From Aneurinibacillus tyrosinisolvens (GTDB lineage Bacteria > Bacillota > Bacilli > Aneurinibacillales > Aneurinibacillaceae), in the NCBI RefSeq assembly GCF_001015055.1, contig NZ_BBWZ01000034.1:1-54730 (forward strand): a stretch of 54,730 bases of DNA. The letters are read 5' to 3'. The first letter of the stretch is position 1, and every line of letters starts with the position of its first letter. The notes beneath the pieces are model-generated. The model searched no databases. It had not been told where the DNA came from and saw only the letters and a program-made list of their open reading frames with translations. Shown in pieces: positions 8,421 to 17,322 of this stretch. The translations under genes were made by a program, and so were the position numbers.

Positions 8421-9368
8421 ATGTCCTTTGCTGCGCAAACGAAAAAAGAACTTACACAGCTTAATACGCCGTTGTGCTGTGAGAGAGCGGAATTAACCGC
8501 TCTCATTCGCATGAACGGAGCCCTCCAATTCGGCGGAAAACGATTCGTCCTCGACATTTCGACAGAGAATGCGGCGATTGCCCGGCGGATTTATTCGCTT
8601 ATCAAAAAAATTTTTCATATTCATGCGGAATTACTTGTGCGTAAAAAAATGAGGCTGAAGAAGAACAACGTTTACCTTGTGCGGATTCCGCAAAGTGCGC
8701 GCGAAATTCTTGAGCAATTGGGGATTATGAGCGAGGGAACGTTTTATTACGGGATTTCTGATGCGATTATTAAAGATGATTGCTGTAAGCGCGCGTACCT
8801 GCGCGGGGCTTTCCTGGCGGGGGGCTCGGTCAACCACCCGGAAGCTTCCAGCTATCATCTTGAGATTTTCTCTTCCCATCAGGAACACTGCGACAGGCTC
8901 GTGGAGCTTTCGAATAATTTCGGATTAAACGCCCGTTGTATCGAGAGAAAAAAAGGGCATATTATGTATATTAAGGAAGGCGAGAAAATCGCCGAGTTCC
9001 TGCGGATTATCGAAGCGCACCAGGCGCTGTTCTTTTTTGAGGACGTCCGCATTGTGAAGGATATGAAAAACTCAGCAAACCGCCTCAATAATTGTGATAT
9101 GGCGAATCTGAATAAAACCGTAGCGGCATCGATGCAGCAAATTGAAAACATTATGCTTATTGATGAAGAGCTCGGACTGAACAACCTGCCGGATAAACTC
9201 CGTCAAGTGGCCGAACTGCGCTTGAAGTACAGGGACATGAACCTGGCGGAGCTGGGTGAAATGCTGCCGGGGGGAAAGGTGAGCAAATCAGGCATCAATC
9301 ACCGGTTGCGAAAAATTAATGAAATCGCTTCAAAACTTCGCGTAAAAGAGGCCAAACCGGCAGAATAA
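8421..9368 (+). CDS. whiA: DNA-binding protein WhiA
   Basis: Conserved Gram-positive protein with a LAGLIDADG-like N-terminal domain (core near '[19 protein letters not shown]', about residues 114-132) and a C-terminal helix-turn-helix ('[29 protein letters not shown]'). It controls sporulation genes in Streptomyces and affects division, chromosome segregation and lipids in Bacillus. The length is 315. ATG 8421 follows GAGGTGATC. The fixed order rapZ-yvcK-whiA-crh confirms identity. Confidence 0.96.
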   Translation: MSFAAQTKKELTQLNTPLCCERAELTALIRMNGALQFGGKRFVLDISTENAAIARRIYSLIKKIFHIHAELLVRKKMRLKKNNVYLVRIPQSAREILEQLGIMSEGTFYYGISDAIIKDDCCKRAYLRGAFLAGGSVNHPEASSYHLEIFSSHQEHCDRLVELSNNFGLNARCIERKKGHIMYIKEGEKIAEFLRIIEAHQALFFFEDVRIVKDMKNSANRLNNCDMANLNKTVAASMQQIENIMLIDEELGLNNLPDKLRQVAELRLKYRDMNLAELGEMLPGGKVSKSGINHRLRKINEIASKLRVKEAKPAE

Positions 9369-9431
9369 TCAACACAATCATGGTATAATTGAAAAAAATG
9401 AAGCCTGGTAGAGGGCGGGGAGGTTAGTTGT

Positions 9432-9689
9432 GTGGTGCAGGAAAGTGTGGTAGTAAAGCTGAAAACCGGTCTGCAGGCCCGTCCTGCTGCTTTTTTCGTG
9501 CAGGAGGCGAATCGGTATGCATCCGAGATATTCATTGAGAGAGAGAACAGGAAAGTTAATGCGAAAAGCATTATGGGGATTATGAGTCTTGCTGTTGGCA
9601 TAGGAGCGGAAATTACAATCAGCGCAGAAGGAACGGATGCGGAAGAAGCGGTAAAAAGCCTTACCGAGATGGTTCAGCGCGAGGAATAG
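9432..9689 (+). CDS. crh: Catabolite repression HPr-like protein Crh
   Basis: HPr paralogue acting as CcpA cofactor when phosphorylated on Ser46. The sequence shows why it is Crh and not HPr: position 15 is Gln (KTGLQARPAA) instead of the phosphorylatable His, while Ser46 (NAKSIMGIMSL) is kept. It has 85 residues and starts at GTG 9432 behind GGGGAGG. Crh is a Bacillus-group marker. It ends the operon; a terminator follows at 9701. Confidence 0.96.
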   Translation: MVQESVVVKLKTGLQARPAAFFVQEANRYASEIFIERENRKVNAKSIMGIMSLAVGIGAEITISAEGTDAEEAVKSLTEMVQREE

Positions 9690-9700
9690 AAATAAAGAGG

Positions 9701-9736
9701 AAAAGCCCGGAATGCATCGACATTTCGGGCTTTTTG
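9701..9736 (+). terminator. Terminator of the rapZ-crh operon
   Basis: Stem AAAGCCCGGAAT / ATTTCGGGCTTT followed by TTTTTG. Confidence 0.9.
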
Positions 9737-9813
9737 TTTTGTGCTTTCTTATCTACATAAGGGTAACTAAGGCGATCACCGGCGCCTGCGGCTTGGTGCT
9801 AGCCAAGTTTTCT

Positions 9814-10419
9814 TTACAGAACGTTTGGATCCTTTTTGCCAAGGCTTTCAATAACCTTGTCCACGAGGCCATATTCCTGTGCTTCCTGGGCTGTCATGAA
9901 GTAGTCACGATCCGTGTCCTTCTCGACTCTTTCAAGCGGCTGGCCGGATCGGTCTGCGATGATTCGGTTTAAAGAATCGCGCATTTTCAAAATACGGGTC
10001 GCTGCGATTTGAATATCCGATGCCTGGCCCTGTGCCCCGCCCAGCGGCTGGTGAATCATTACTTCGCTGTTCGGCAGTGCATAACGCTTGCCCGGAGCCC
10101 CTGCTGTCAGCAGGAAAGCGCCCATAGACGCAGCCATCCCCACGCAAATCGTCGATACATCGGGTTTAATGAATTGCATCGTATCATAAATCGCCATTCC
10201 CGATGTAATGGAACCGCCAGGGCTATTAATATACACACTAATATCTTTCTCTGGGTCTTCGGCGGCAAGAAACAGCAATTGTGCGACAACACTGTTTGCT
10301 ACCTGGTCATTAATGCCTGTGCCCAGAAAAATAATCCGATCCTTTAGAAGGCGAGAATAAATATCGTAGGCTCTTTCACCGCGGTTCGTTTGTTCGATAA
10401 CTGTAGGAATTAAGTTCAC
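9814..10419 (-). CDS. clpP: ATP-dependent Clp protease proteolytic subunit
   Basis: Serine protease that forms the 14-mer barrel fed by ClpX/ClpC/ClpE. The catalytic triad is visible: Ser98 (GMAASMGAF), His123 (MIHQP) and Asp172. Length is 201. It starts at GTG 10419 behind GAGGAGGAAG. It is transcribed against its neighbours from its own sigma-A promoter, overlapped by a perfect CtsR box, so it should be released by heat and protein stress. Confidence 0.97.
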   Translation of the reverse strand: MNLIPTVIEQTNRGERAYDIYSRLLKDRIIFLGTGINDQVANSVVAQLLFLAAEDPEKDISVYINSPGGSITSGMAIYDTMQFIKPDVSTICVGMAASMGAFLLTAGAPGKRYALPNSEVMIHQPLGGAQGQASDIQIAATRILKMRDSLNRIIADRSGQPLERVEKDTDRDYFMTAQEAQEYGLVDKVIESLGKKDPNVL

Positions 10420-10449
10420 TGTTACTTCCTCCTCTCGTATTTACTAAAT

Positions 10450-10478
10450 ATAGTACCGCATTGGTCAAAAAAGGTCAA
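10450..10478 (-). promoter_or_regulatory. clpP sigma-A promoter
   Basis: On the minus strand, TTGACC (10478-10473), a 17-base spacer and TACTAT (10455-10450), about 30 bases before the clpP start codon. Confidence 0.8.
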
Positions 10479-10479
10479 A
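10463..10479 (+). promoter_or_regulatory. CtsR operator of clpP
   Basis: GGTCAAA-AAA-GGTCAAA (10463-10479) is an exact match to the CtsR consensus RGTCAAANANRGTCAAA. It covers the -35 and spacer of the clpP promoter, so binding would block transcription. Confidence 0.93.
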
Positions 10480-10668
10480 TATTAAAAGTGTGCACTATAC
10501 TCTCTTCATTTATATGCGTTTTTCCCTTAATTTAATCATACTAAACAAAATGTCGACTTCAGCCGTATTTATAGAACCTTTGTCGAAGATGAAAATACTG
10601 GTAAGAAAGTATGTATAATAGAAAAAATACACGAATAGACATAGGGGATAAAGAAAGGGGCTTTGAAA

Positions 10669-10911
10669 ATGATGCAATACGACAGCTATATCGGAAAAGT
10701 GATACAATTAACGTACAGCGACCTTGACGGGGAACGGGTGTGCGAAATAGGGTCTATTCTCTATACACTGAAAAACCGGGCGTTTGTCTTTGAGACGATG
10801 AGTGAAGGCCGGCAGATGATTGTGTACAACCGCCATGTAGTGGAAGTAAGAGAGGCAGACTTATCTTCACGGTCCCCGGAGCATGCGTTCGCTCCAGACC
10901 AATTCGCCTAA
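10669..10911 (+). CDS. Hypothetical 80-residue protein
   Basis: A small beta-rich protein (MMQYDSYIGKVIQLTYSDLDGERV...). I do not recognise the family; 'RAFVFETMSEGRQMIVYNRHVVEV' suggests a small SH3-like or WYL-free barrel fold, which is only an impression. ATG 10669 is preferred over TTG 10663 because GAAAGGGG ends eight bases before it. It precedes the hydrolase gene by 30 bases in the same direction. Confidence 0.6.
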   Translation: MMQYDSYIGKVIQLTYSDLDGERVCEIGSILYTLKNRAFVFETMSEGRQMIVYNRHVVEVREADLSSRSPEHAFAPDQFA

Positions 10912-10941
10912 TGAGGCGATGAAGCGAGGGAGAGATGAGAG

Positions 10942-11784
10942 ATGAAGCAGCCTTTTGAAATGACACGAGAAAAAGAATTAACCATTCGCGGAGATATCTT
11001 CATAAAGGATGGAGCAGACCCGTTCAGTAAAAAGCCTGTTGTTATCATCTGCCATGGCTTTAAAGGATTTAAAGATTGGGGGATGTTTCCCCGGATTGGC
11101 GAGTATCTCGCATCCGAAGGGTTTGTGGCGATTACCTTTAACTTTTCGGGCAACGGGGTCGGACGCGACCTGGAAAATTTCACGGAGCTGGAGAAGTTTG
11201 GCCGGAATACGTACCAGCAGGAGTTAAGTGACCTCGATTTTCTTATTCAGCAAATAAAGCGCGGGAACGTGCCGCTGGCGCAGCAAATGAATACGGCCCG
11301 TATCGGATTGGTAGGGCATAGCAAGGGAGGCGGGGATTCGCTGCTTTACGCGTTCTCCTATCCTGAAAACATAAAAGCAGTCGTTACCTGGAACGGCATT
11401 GCCCATGTCGATGTGTTTGGCGGTGAAATCCGCAAGCAGGTCGAAGAAAATGGGAACGGGTATATTGTCAATGGAAGAACGGGCCAGAAAATGCCAATTG
11501 AGAAAGCGGCGATTGACGATATTGATGTAAATGCAAGGCAGTACGACTTGCTGAATTGCGTGGCAAAAATGCAGCCGCCGCTGCTCATTGTCCAGGGGAA
11601 AGAGGACTTTGCCCGGCTCGTAAAGGGAGCGCAAAGCCTTGAACAGCACGCGAGAAACGCAAAGCTGCACTGGATTGAGGGAGCGGGGCATACGTTTAAC
11701 ACGGTGCATCCTTACCAGGGTGACACGGAACAGCTTCTGGAAGCTCTCGCTGTTACAGCCGGATTTTTTAAAGAAATATTATAA
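10942..11784 (+). CDS. Alpha/beta hydrolase (dienelactone hydrolase/peptidase S9-like)
   Basis: A 280-residue cytosolic hydrolase. The oxyanion region HGFKGFKDWG is at about 39-48, the nucleophile elbow is GHSKGG (Ser about 128), a plausible acid Asp lies in 'VQGKEDF', and His in 'GAGHTFNTVHP'. A substrate cannot be predicted. ATG 10942 follows GAGGGAGAGATGAGAG. It shares a bidirectional terminator with the converging lipoprotein gene. Confidence 0.85.
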   Translation: MKQPFEMTREKELTIRGDIFIKDGADPFSKKPVVIICHGFKGFKDWGMFPRIGEYLASEGFVAITFNFSGNGVGRDLENFTELEKFGRNTYQQELSDLDFLIQQIKRGNVPLAQQMNTARIGLVGHSKGGGDSLLYAFSYPENIKAVVTWNGIAHVDVFGGEIRKQVEENGNGYIVNGRTGQKMPIEKAAIDDIDVNARQYDLLNCVAKMQPPLLIVQGKEDFARLVKGAQSLEQHARNAKLHWIEGAGHTFNTVHPYQGDTEQLLEALAVTAGFFKEIL

Positions 11785-11805
11785 GAACCTTTCCTTAATG
11801 AAAAG

Positions 11806-11837
11806 AAACCGCAGGCCCCGAGGGCGCTGCGGTTTTT
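11806..11837. terminator. Bidirectional terminator
   Basis: Stem AAACCGCAG (11806-11814) / CTGCGGTTT (11827-11835) with T-rich DNA on both sides (TTTTTC on plus, TTTCTTTT on minus). It serves the converging hydrolase and lipoprotein genes. Confidence 0.85.
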
Positions 11838-12560
11838 CTATGGGGCCTTCACTAGGTGTTCACCTGTATCGCTCCACACCCAGTTTTTCAAAATCGCATC
11901 GATTCGCGGCCCCATTCCGTCACCGGCTTCAACCGGGAAGTAGTAAGCAACGAGGAAGTAGCCGCTACCGTGCTTTCCGATAAGAACGCTGCCACCGTAA
12001 TCCGTGTTGTTTTTCGTTTCATCGATATTATATTCCTTTAACGTCCACGCTTGATTTTTTTCATTAAGAGGCTGGATCGCTTTATTGGTGTTTTCCGCTG
12101 CTTTTTCCGCTTCCTTGTCTGTTTTTACGCCTGGAAGGGAAACAACGGAAACGTACGCGTCCTTGTTGTTGTTTAAAGTAAATCGAGCTTCGCCAGAACC
12201 TACTTCCTCTGCCTTCATGTCTTCAGGATAGTACGTGGTAAAAGAAGCCGATCCTTTCAAGTTGGCTTCAAACAGCTTGAATGTCATTTGTTGATCGCTG
12301 CCTTCGATGTTTATCGTTCCCTGTTTTGTTTTTGGCAGGTTACTCTGCTCATGCTGGCCAGCTGCCCCGTTATCTCCGGTTGGAGATTTTACTGCCGGGG
12401 TTCCGGCGTTTTCAGCAGGTTTTTCAGCTGGAGATGAAGAAGCGGGCTGCTGCGCCGCAGGGGCCGCTGTGTTTCCTTCGGACGGCTGGCCTGAGCATCC
12501 GGACAGTAAGCTTCCGGCCAACATCAAAGCCAATCCGCCTGCAAGTACGTAGTTTTTCAT
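11838..12560 (-). CDS. Putative membrane-anchored lipoprotein
   Basis: A 240-residue exported lipoprotein. The signal peptide ends in the lipobox LLSGC with Cys22, followed by a long Ala/Pro/Ser/Glu-rich linker (about 23-80) and a globular C-terminal domain of about 150 residues with no recognised motif. AGGAGGCTCAC precedes the ATG at 12560. It may be one of the many Bacillales surface lipoproteins of unknown function. Confidence 0.8.
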   Translation of the reverse strand: MKNYVLAGGLALMLAGSLLSGCSGQPSEGNTAAPAAQQPASSSPAEKPAENAGTPAVKSPTGDNGAAGQHEQSNLPKTKQGTINIEGSDQQMTFKLFEANLKGSASFTTYYPEDMKAEEVGSGEARFTLNNNKDAYVSVVSLPGVKTDKEAEKAAENTNKAIQPLNEKNQAWTLKEYNIDETKNNTDYGGSVLIGKHGSGYFLVAYYFPVEAGDGMGPRIDAILKNWVWSDTGEHLVKAP

Positions 12561-12628
12561 GTGAGCCTCCTTGATTGTAGCATCCCTGTCATTTTACCGT
12601 TTTCCCTTTCCCACGTGAAGGGACAAAT

Positions 12629-12654
12629 GTTTGGGGCATTTTTTCATCGGGTAA
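12629..12654 (+). promoter_or_regulatory. Candidate sigma-B promoter of csbD
   Basis: GTTTGG (12629-12634), a 14-base spacer, GGGTAA (12649-12654), against the consensus GTTTAA-N13-15-GGGTAT. CsbD genes are sigma-B members in B. subtilis, which supports the match. Confidence 0.6.
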
Positions 12655-12722
12655 TTAGTACATACAGCCAAAATTGCTGCTGCACCTGAGTGGCTGAATT
12701 CTTTTTAAAGGAGCGATCAACG

Positions 12723-12935
12723 ATGAATGACGACAAACTAAAAGGAAAATGGAACCAGGTCAAAGGCGAAGCGAAGAAGCAGTGGGGCGAGATGACAGGC
12801 GATGAATCAACACGACTTGAAGGAAATGTAGACAAAGCAAAAGGCAAAGTGCAGGAAGAGTACGGCGAAGCAAAAGACAGAACAGCCCGTGCAGTGAATG
12901 ACCTGGTGGATGATGAAGATAGGGATAACTTATAA
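12723..12935 (+). CDS. csbD: CsbD family stress protein
   Basis: A 70-residue, highly charged helical protein: 'DKLKGKWNQVKGEAKKQWGEMTGDE' followed by a second repeat-like half 'EGNVDKAKGKVQEEYGEAKDRTARAV'. This is the CsbD-like pattern of the general stress response; the molecular role is unknown. ATG 12723 has AAAGGAGCGATCAACG upstream; the frame runs open to 12690 without a ribosome site. A sigma-B-like promoter lies about 70 bases upstream and a terminator follows. Confidence 0.92.
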   Translation: MNDDKLKGKWNQVKGEAKKQWGEMTGDESTRLEGNVDKAKGKVQEEYGEAKDRTARAVNDLVDDEDRDNL

Positions 12936-12953
12936 TGATTTCGATAGAGAAAG

Positions 12954-12985
12954 AAAAGCCTTGCGCATCAGCGCAAGGCTTTTTT
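12954..12985 (+). terminator. Terminator of csbD
   Basis: Stem AAAAGCCTTGCGC-atca-GCGCAAGGCTTTT plus further T residues. Confidence 0.92.
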
Positions 12986-12991
12986 CATTTT

Positions 12992-13215
12992 TATCATAGA
13001 ACCGTAAGGTTCCAACGTTCAAGAAAAACATTGCGGGCGATGACGACTCTTTTCTTTCCCCTGTGGAGCGTGTGGAACATAGGGCGAAACAGACCGGCAA
13101 TTGTCTCCATCATTGAGATACCCAGATGTTTTGCCGGTCCGCCCGTCGTGAGACTAAGCGGCCGTCCCGCTTCCAGGAGGGGAAAGAACGAGCGGCATGC
13201 CCGCGATGTTTTTCT
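12992..13215. repeat. Structured 220-bp repeat, copy 2
   Basis: Second copy of the element at 2902-3127. The leading hairpin is GAACC-GTAA-GGTTC (12999-13012), which differs from copy 1 on both arms but still pairs. The core is 13024-13213 with AAAAACATTGCGGGC opposite GCCCGCGATGTTTTT (one G-T pair). The central hairpin region is unchanged. It lies between the csbD terminator and rpoN, without flanking direct repeats. Confidence 0.75.
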
Positions 13216-13309
13216 GTTCTTGGCAAGATTTTTGCTAGAGAAAATACGGACCCTTGTTGTATAATAACGGTATAGAAAAAGACTTCTATAGAACAGAAGG
13301 TGATGCCAG

Positions 13310-14719
13310 ATGCAAATGGGGTTTGGTTTATATCAGCAACAGACGTTGAAATTGGTCATGACACCTGAATTGCGGCAGGCGATAACCATTCTGCAATATT
13401 CTGCAGTTGATTTACTTGAATTCCTTCACGAGCAGGCAAACGAGAATCCGGTTCTCGATTTGTCAGAGAAGCAGAAAGAAATGCTTTACGGAGAAGCAGA
13501 GAAGAAGATAGACAGCGACAAACGAATCGATATAGACAGAGACGAATATATAAAGGCCCGGGCCACCGGGGACGAGACCTATTACAGCCGGGGAAGCTCC
13601 AGCGCCGGTACGAATGAATATGATCCGCTTGATTTTGTAGCTTCCGGCGGCGTAACGCTGGAAAGCCATTTGCTTGAGCAGGTGGCGATGCTTAAACATT
13701 TGACACAAATCGAACTTCGCATTGTTAAGTACCTTATTGGTAATTTGAATGAAAGCGGTTACCTTGTGATTTCGATAGAAGAAGTTTCAGAGATTCTTGG
13801 TGTGAAGGTACAGGAAGCGGAGGAAATACTGTGGCTTCTCCAAAGCCTGGACCCGGTAGGAGTAGGAGCGAGAACGCTTTCGGAGTGCCTGCTTTTACAA
13901 ATAAAAGAGGAGCCGGAAGAAAATGTGCTGGCCGCGGCTGTTGTTGAAGACTATCTGGAAGATCTCGGGGCGAAGAGATACCAGAAAATCGCGGCTACCC
14001 TGAAAATAACCGTACAGGAAGTGCAGCAAATCGCGGATTATGTGCGTACACTAAATCCAAGGCCCGCCGCCATATTTGCAAAAGGGACACCCCGCTATAT
14101 TACACCGGATGTCACGGTAGAAAAGGTGCAGGGGGAGTACATTGTCATCGTCAATGATGGTACAACGCCGAATTTGAGCATTAACCGCTTCTATCAGCAA
14201 ATGCTGCAGAAGGATGAGCAAGACCCGGCTTACCGGTACATTCAGGATAAGCTGCATTCCGCGCTCTGGCTCATTAAAAGCATCGAACAGCGCCGCATGA
14301 CGCTTTACAAAGTAACCCAGGCGATTGTTGAGGAGCAGAAGGCTTTCTTTGAGCGGGGAATTACTGGCCTCAAGCCAATGACCCTGCGCGACATAGCGGA
14401 GAAGGTCGGAATGCATGAATCTACAATCAGCAGGGCAACAAGCAATAAATATGTGCAGACACCCCGGGGGTTATTCGAACTCAAATATTTCTTCGCTACA
14501 GGGCTCAGCCGGGTAGACGGCGGAGAAGCATCCTCCGTTCTAACCATTAAGGAAAAGATCAAATCAATGGTAGAAAAAGAAGACAGGAAAAAACCGCTAT
14601 CCGATCAGAAGATTACGGATATCCTTGTTAAAGAAGGAATTGATATTTCGCGCCGCACAGTGGCGAAATACCGGGAAGAACTAAATATTGATTCTTCTTC
14701 CAAGAGAAAACGCTTTTAG
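13310..14719 (+). CDS. rpoN: RNA polymerase sigma-54 factor
   Basis: Sigma-54 (SigL in Bacillus), used with enhancer-binding activators for levanase, amino acid and other catabolic genes. In the 469 residues: Gln-rich activator-contact region at the N-terminus (GLYQQQTLKLVMTPELRQAITILQYS), core-binding domain in the middle, a helix-turn-helix 'HESTISRATSNKYVQTPRG', and the diagnostic RpoN box 'SRRTVAKYREELNI' near the end. ATG 13310 follows GAAGGTGATGCC. Its position before cggR matches B. subtilis sigL. Confidence 0.96.
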   Translation: MQMGFGLYQQQTLKLVMTPELRQAITILQYSAVDLLEFLHEQANENPVLDLSEKQKEMLYGEAEKKIDSDKRIDIDRDEYIKARATGDETYYSRGSSSAGTNEYDPLDFVASGGVTLESHLLEQVAMLKHLTQIELRIVKYLIGNLNESGYLVISIEEVSEILGVKVQEAEEILWLLQSLDPVGVGARTLSECLLLQIKEEPEENVLAAAVVEDYLEDLGAKRYQKIAATLKITVQEVQQIADYVRTLNPRPAAIFAKGTPRYITPDVTVEKVQGEYIVIVNDGTTPNLSINRFYQQMLQKDEQDPAYRYIQDKLHSALWLIKSIEQRRMTLYKVTQAIVEEQKAFFERGITGLKPMTLRDIAEKVGMHESTISRATSNKYVQTPRGLFELKYFFATGLSRVDGGEASSVLTIKEKIKSMVEKEDRKKPLSDQKITDILVKEGIDISRRTVAKYREELNIDSSSKRKRF

Positions 14720-14737
14720 ATCAAAGGAGCAGGAAAC

Positions 14738-15013
14738 ATGACGGCAGACAACAGGCGGCCTTTTCATATTACGATTTATACACGGGAAGGCTGCGGCCTG
14801 TGCATGCAGGTGAAAGAAAAAGTAGAGAGAGTGGCCCGCGATTATCCGCTTGAAATCGAAATGTTCGACATCACGAAGGATGAAGAGATTCATGCCGAAT
14901 ATGACCTGGTTATCCCGGTTGTCCACATTGACGGGGAAAAAGTATTCGTATCGAAGATGGCTGAACTCTGGCTTCGGCGTGAGCTGGAGTTGAGAATGAA
15001 AGAGCAGGGTTGA
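14738..15013 (+). CDS. Glutaredoxin-like protein
   Basis: A 91-residue thioredoxin-fold protein with the redox pair CGLC at about residues 19-22 (YTREGCGLCMQVKEKV) and a cis-Pro 'IPVVHIDGEKVF'. Likely a small thiol oxidoreductase of the glutaredoxin/DUF836 type. It starts at ATG 14738 behind AAAGGAG, 18 bases after rpoN, and ends before a terminator that separates it from cggR. This gene is often found just before cggR in Bacillales. Confidence 0.85.
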   Translation: MTADNRRPFHITIYTREGCGLCMQVKEKVERVARDYPLEIEMFDITKDEEIHAEYDLVIPVVHIDGEKVFVSKMAELWLRRELELRMKEQG

Positions 15014-15049
15014 ATCGGCTGTCAAAATTTGATAAGATGAAAAAGAAGA

Positions 15050-15084
15050 AAAAAATACCTGTTTAAAAACAGGTATTTTTTTAA
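15050..15084 (+). terminator. Terminator before cggR
   Basis: Stem AAAATACCTGTTT / AAACAGGTATTTT followed by T residues. It isolates the glycolysis operon from rpoN. Confidence 0.85.
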
Positions 15085-15092
15085 ACACTATA

Positions 15093-15132
15093 TGGGACAT
15101 TATTTATCTCGTAGGGACGTTTTGTGTCCCTG
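15093..15132 (+). promoter_or_regulatory. CggR operator
   Basis: Two half-operators as in B. subtilis: a GGGACAT-type site (15094-15100, degenerate downstream) and a palindrome GGGACGTTTTGTGTCCC (15114-15130). They lie between the upstream terminator and the cggR ribosome site. CggR should bind here without fructose-1,6-bisphosphate and release with it. Confidence 0.85.
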
Positions 15133-15147
15133 TAAGGTGGGAAGCCA

Positions 15148-16185
15148 TTGTCCGAAATAAACTGGATTACACTGCTGCAAAGAATGGCGCCGGAAACGTT
15201 ACCGATTATGGAGAGCCGCTACAAGATTCTCCGGCAAATCCGGCTGCTCCAGCCTGTCGGCAGAAGGATGCTTGCGGATACACTGCAGAATACGGAGCGC
15301 GTCATCCGGCGTGAAGTGGATTTTTTACGGGAACAGCGGCTCATTGATTCTAACCGTGCCGGGATGTTTATTACAGCAGAAGGTGAAGAAATCATGGCAG
15401 CCTTCCATTCTTTCTGGAAGGAAGCCGACGGCATTGGTTCGCTGGAAGAAGAGGCGGCCCGGCGTCTGGGGATTCGGCGCGTTAGTATTGTGCCCGGAAA
15501 TTCAGATGAAAGTGAATGGGTGCGGGAAGAATTGTCCCGTCACGCTGCTGGGGAATTATTCCATTCGCTTGTCGAAGATACCGTTGTGGCGGTTGCCGGG
15601 GGAAGCAGTGTGGCACGGATGGCGAATTATTTACCGCTGTCCCATCTGAACGGGGTCGTCTTCGTGCCTGCAAGGGGAGCCCTGGGAGAAGAAGTGGACC
15701 TGGAGGCGAATACAATCGCTGCCCGGATGGCCGCAAAGCTCGGGGTTTCGCATCGGCTCCTGCACATTCCCGACGTAATGGATGAGGAAGTTCAGCGCAA
15801 TGTGAAACGTGATCCCGCGATTTCCAATGTACTGCAGCTCATTGGAAGCGCACGCCTGCTTGTCCACGGAATCGGGGAAGCAGTTGAAATGTCCCGCAGG
15901 CGGGGTTTGAATCAGGAAATTCTCCGTATACTAAAAGAGCGAAAAGCGGTTTCCGAAGTGTTTGGCTACTATTTTAACCGCTCCGGGGAGATGGTTTACC
16001 GGATGAGTACGATGGGTATGCCCATGGAGAGTGTGCAAAAAATAGACTCGGTGCTTGCCATTGCAGGCGGGAAAAGCAAGGCAGAAGCGATTTTGTCCTA
16101 TATTGAAAACCGGGGCAATTACACCCTGGTTACGGACGAGGCGGCAATTAGAGAAGTACTGGCATTACTGGATACCATAAGATAG
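15148..16185 (+). CDS. cggR: Central glycolytic genes regulator CggR
   Basis: SorC/DeoR-family repressor of the lower glycolysis operon, released by fructose-1,6-bisphosphate. It has 345 residues: N-terminal helix-turn-helix ('LLQPVGRRMLADTLQNTERVIRREVDFLREQRLI') and a C-terminal sugar-isomerase-like effector domain ('VVAVAGGSSVARMA', 'LAIAGGKSKAEAILSYI'). It starts at TTG 15148 behind AAGGTGGG. It is the first gene of cggR-gap-pgk-tpiA-gpmI-eno with its own operator upstream. Confidence 0.95.
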   Translation: MSEINWITLLQRMAPETLPIMESRYKILRQIRLLQPVGRRMLADTLQNTERVIRREVDFLREQRLIDSNRAGMFITAEGEEIMAAFHSFWKEADGIGSLEEEAARRLGIRRVSIVPGNSDESEWVREELSRHAAGELFHSLVEDTVVAVAGGSSVARMANYLPLSHLNGVVFVPARGALGEEVDLEANTIAARMAAKLGVSHRLLHIPDVMDEEVQRNVKRDPAISNVLQLIGSARLLVHGIGEAVEMSRRRGLNQEILRILKERKAVSEVFGYYFNRSGEMVYRMSTMGMPMESVQKIDSVLAIAGGKSKAEAILSYIENRGNYTLVTDEAAIREVLALLDTIR

Positions 16186-16236
16186 TCCCTAAAATACATT
16201 GCACATTATTTTTTAAAAGCTGAAGGAGGAAAAGAA

Positions 16237-17241
16237 ATGGTAAAGATTGCAATTAACGGATTTGGTCGAATTGGACGGAACGTGGCGCGTGTTGCCCTGC
16301 AGAATCCTGATATTCAAATTGTAGGGATTAATGACTTGACGAACGCGGAGACGCTGGCCCACCTTTTCAAATACGACTCTATTCACGGCGTCTATCCGGA
16401 GACTGTACGTGCCGGAGAAAACAGCATTATCGTTGGCGATCAGGAAATGAAAGTGTCCGCCGAGCGTGATCCGGCGAACCTTCCGTGGAAGGAATGGGGC
16501 GTGGATATCGTTATCGAAGCGACAGGACGTTTTACCAAAAGAGAAGATGCAGCCAAGCACCTGGAAGCGGGAGCAAAGAAAGTCATCATTTCCGCACCGG
16601 CTACAAACGAAGATATTACGATTGTGCTTGGTGTTAACCATGAGAACTACGATCCGAACAACCACCATGTTATTTCCAATGCTTCTTGTACAACGAACTG
16701 TCTGGCTCCGTTTGCCAAGGTGCTTAATGATAACTTCGGCATTCGCCGCGGACTGATGACAACCGTGCATTCATACACAAATGACCAGCAAATCCTTGAT
16801 TTGCCGCACAAGGATCTTCGCCGTGCCCGTGCCGCTGCGGAAAACATTATCCCAACATCGACAGGTGCCGCTCGCGCAGTCGCTCTGGTTCTTCCTGCTC
16901 TTAAAGGCAAGTTAAACGGATTTGCGATGCGTGTTCCTACACCGAACGTTTCTGTTGTTGACCTTGTGGCAGAACTGGATAAGAATACATCGGTAGAGGA
17001 AATCAATGCGGCGTTAAAGAACGCTGCGGACAACGAACTGAAGGGGATTCTCGGCTTCTCGGATGAACCGCTTGTATCACGCGACTACAATGGAGATCCG
17101 CGTTCTTCCATCATCGATGGGCTGTCTACGATGATTATTGAAGACAATCTGGTGAAGGTTGTATCCTGGTATGACAATGAGTGGGGTTACTCAAATCGTG
17201 TCGTTGATTTGGTGAATTTTGTTGCAAAAAAAGGTTTGTAA
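16237..17241 (+). CDS. gap: Glyceraldehyde-3-phosphate dehydrogenase, type I
   Basis: Oxidises and phosphorylates glyceraldehyde-3-phosphate to 1,3-bisphosphoglycerate. It has 334 residues: Rossmann motif INGFGRIGR, Asp33 after the second strand ([13 protein letters not shown]), which favours NAD, and the catalytic Cys151 in [12 protein letters not shown]. It is the glycolytic GapA type, as expected behind cggR. ATG 16237 follows AAGGAGG. Confidence 0.97.
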   Translation: MVKIAINGFGRIGRNVARVALQNPDIQIVGINDLTNAETLAHLFKYDSIHGVYPETVRAGENSIIVGDQEMKVSAERDPANLPWKEWGVDIVIEATGRFTKREDAAKHLEAGAKKVIISAPATNEDITIVLGVNHENYDPNNHHVISNASCTTNCLAPFAKVLNDNFGIRRGLMTTVHSYTNDQQILDLPHKDLRRARAAAENIIPTSTGAARAVALVLPALKGKLNGFAMRVPTPNVSVVDLVAELDKNTSVEEINAALKNAADNELKGILGFSDEPLVSRDYNGDPRSSIIDGLSTMIIEDNLVKVVSWYDNEWGYSNRVVDLVNFVAKKGL

Positions 17242-17264
17242 AAGATAAAATATAGAAAGCTATG

Positions 17265-17301
17265 GAAGGGGAGAAAAAATTTGCATTCTCTCCTTCTTTT
17301 C
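17265..17301 (+). terminator. Gap-pgk intergenic hairpin, possible attenuator
   Basis: Stem GAAGGGGAGAA (17265-17275) / TTCTCTCCTTC (17286-17296) followed by TTTTC. It may lower expression of pgk-eno relative to gap, or protect a processed gap transcript end. Confidence 0.6.
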
Positions 17302-17322
17302 TTATCAAGGAGGATGTCTTTT

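Noticed and set aside
12935..13264. 109-residue open frame over the second structured repeat
   Set aside because: It covers a terminator and the noncoding repeat; the repeat copies differ by indels that would break the frame.
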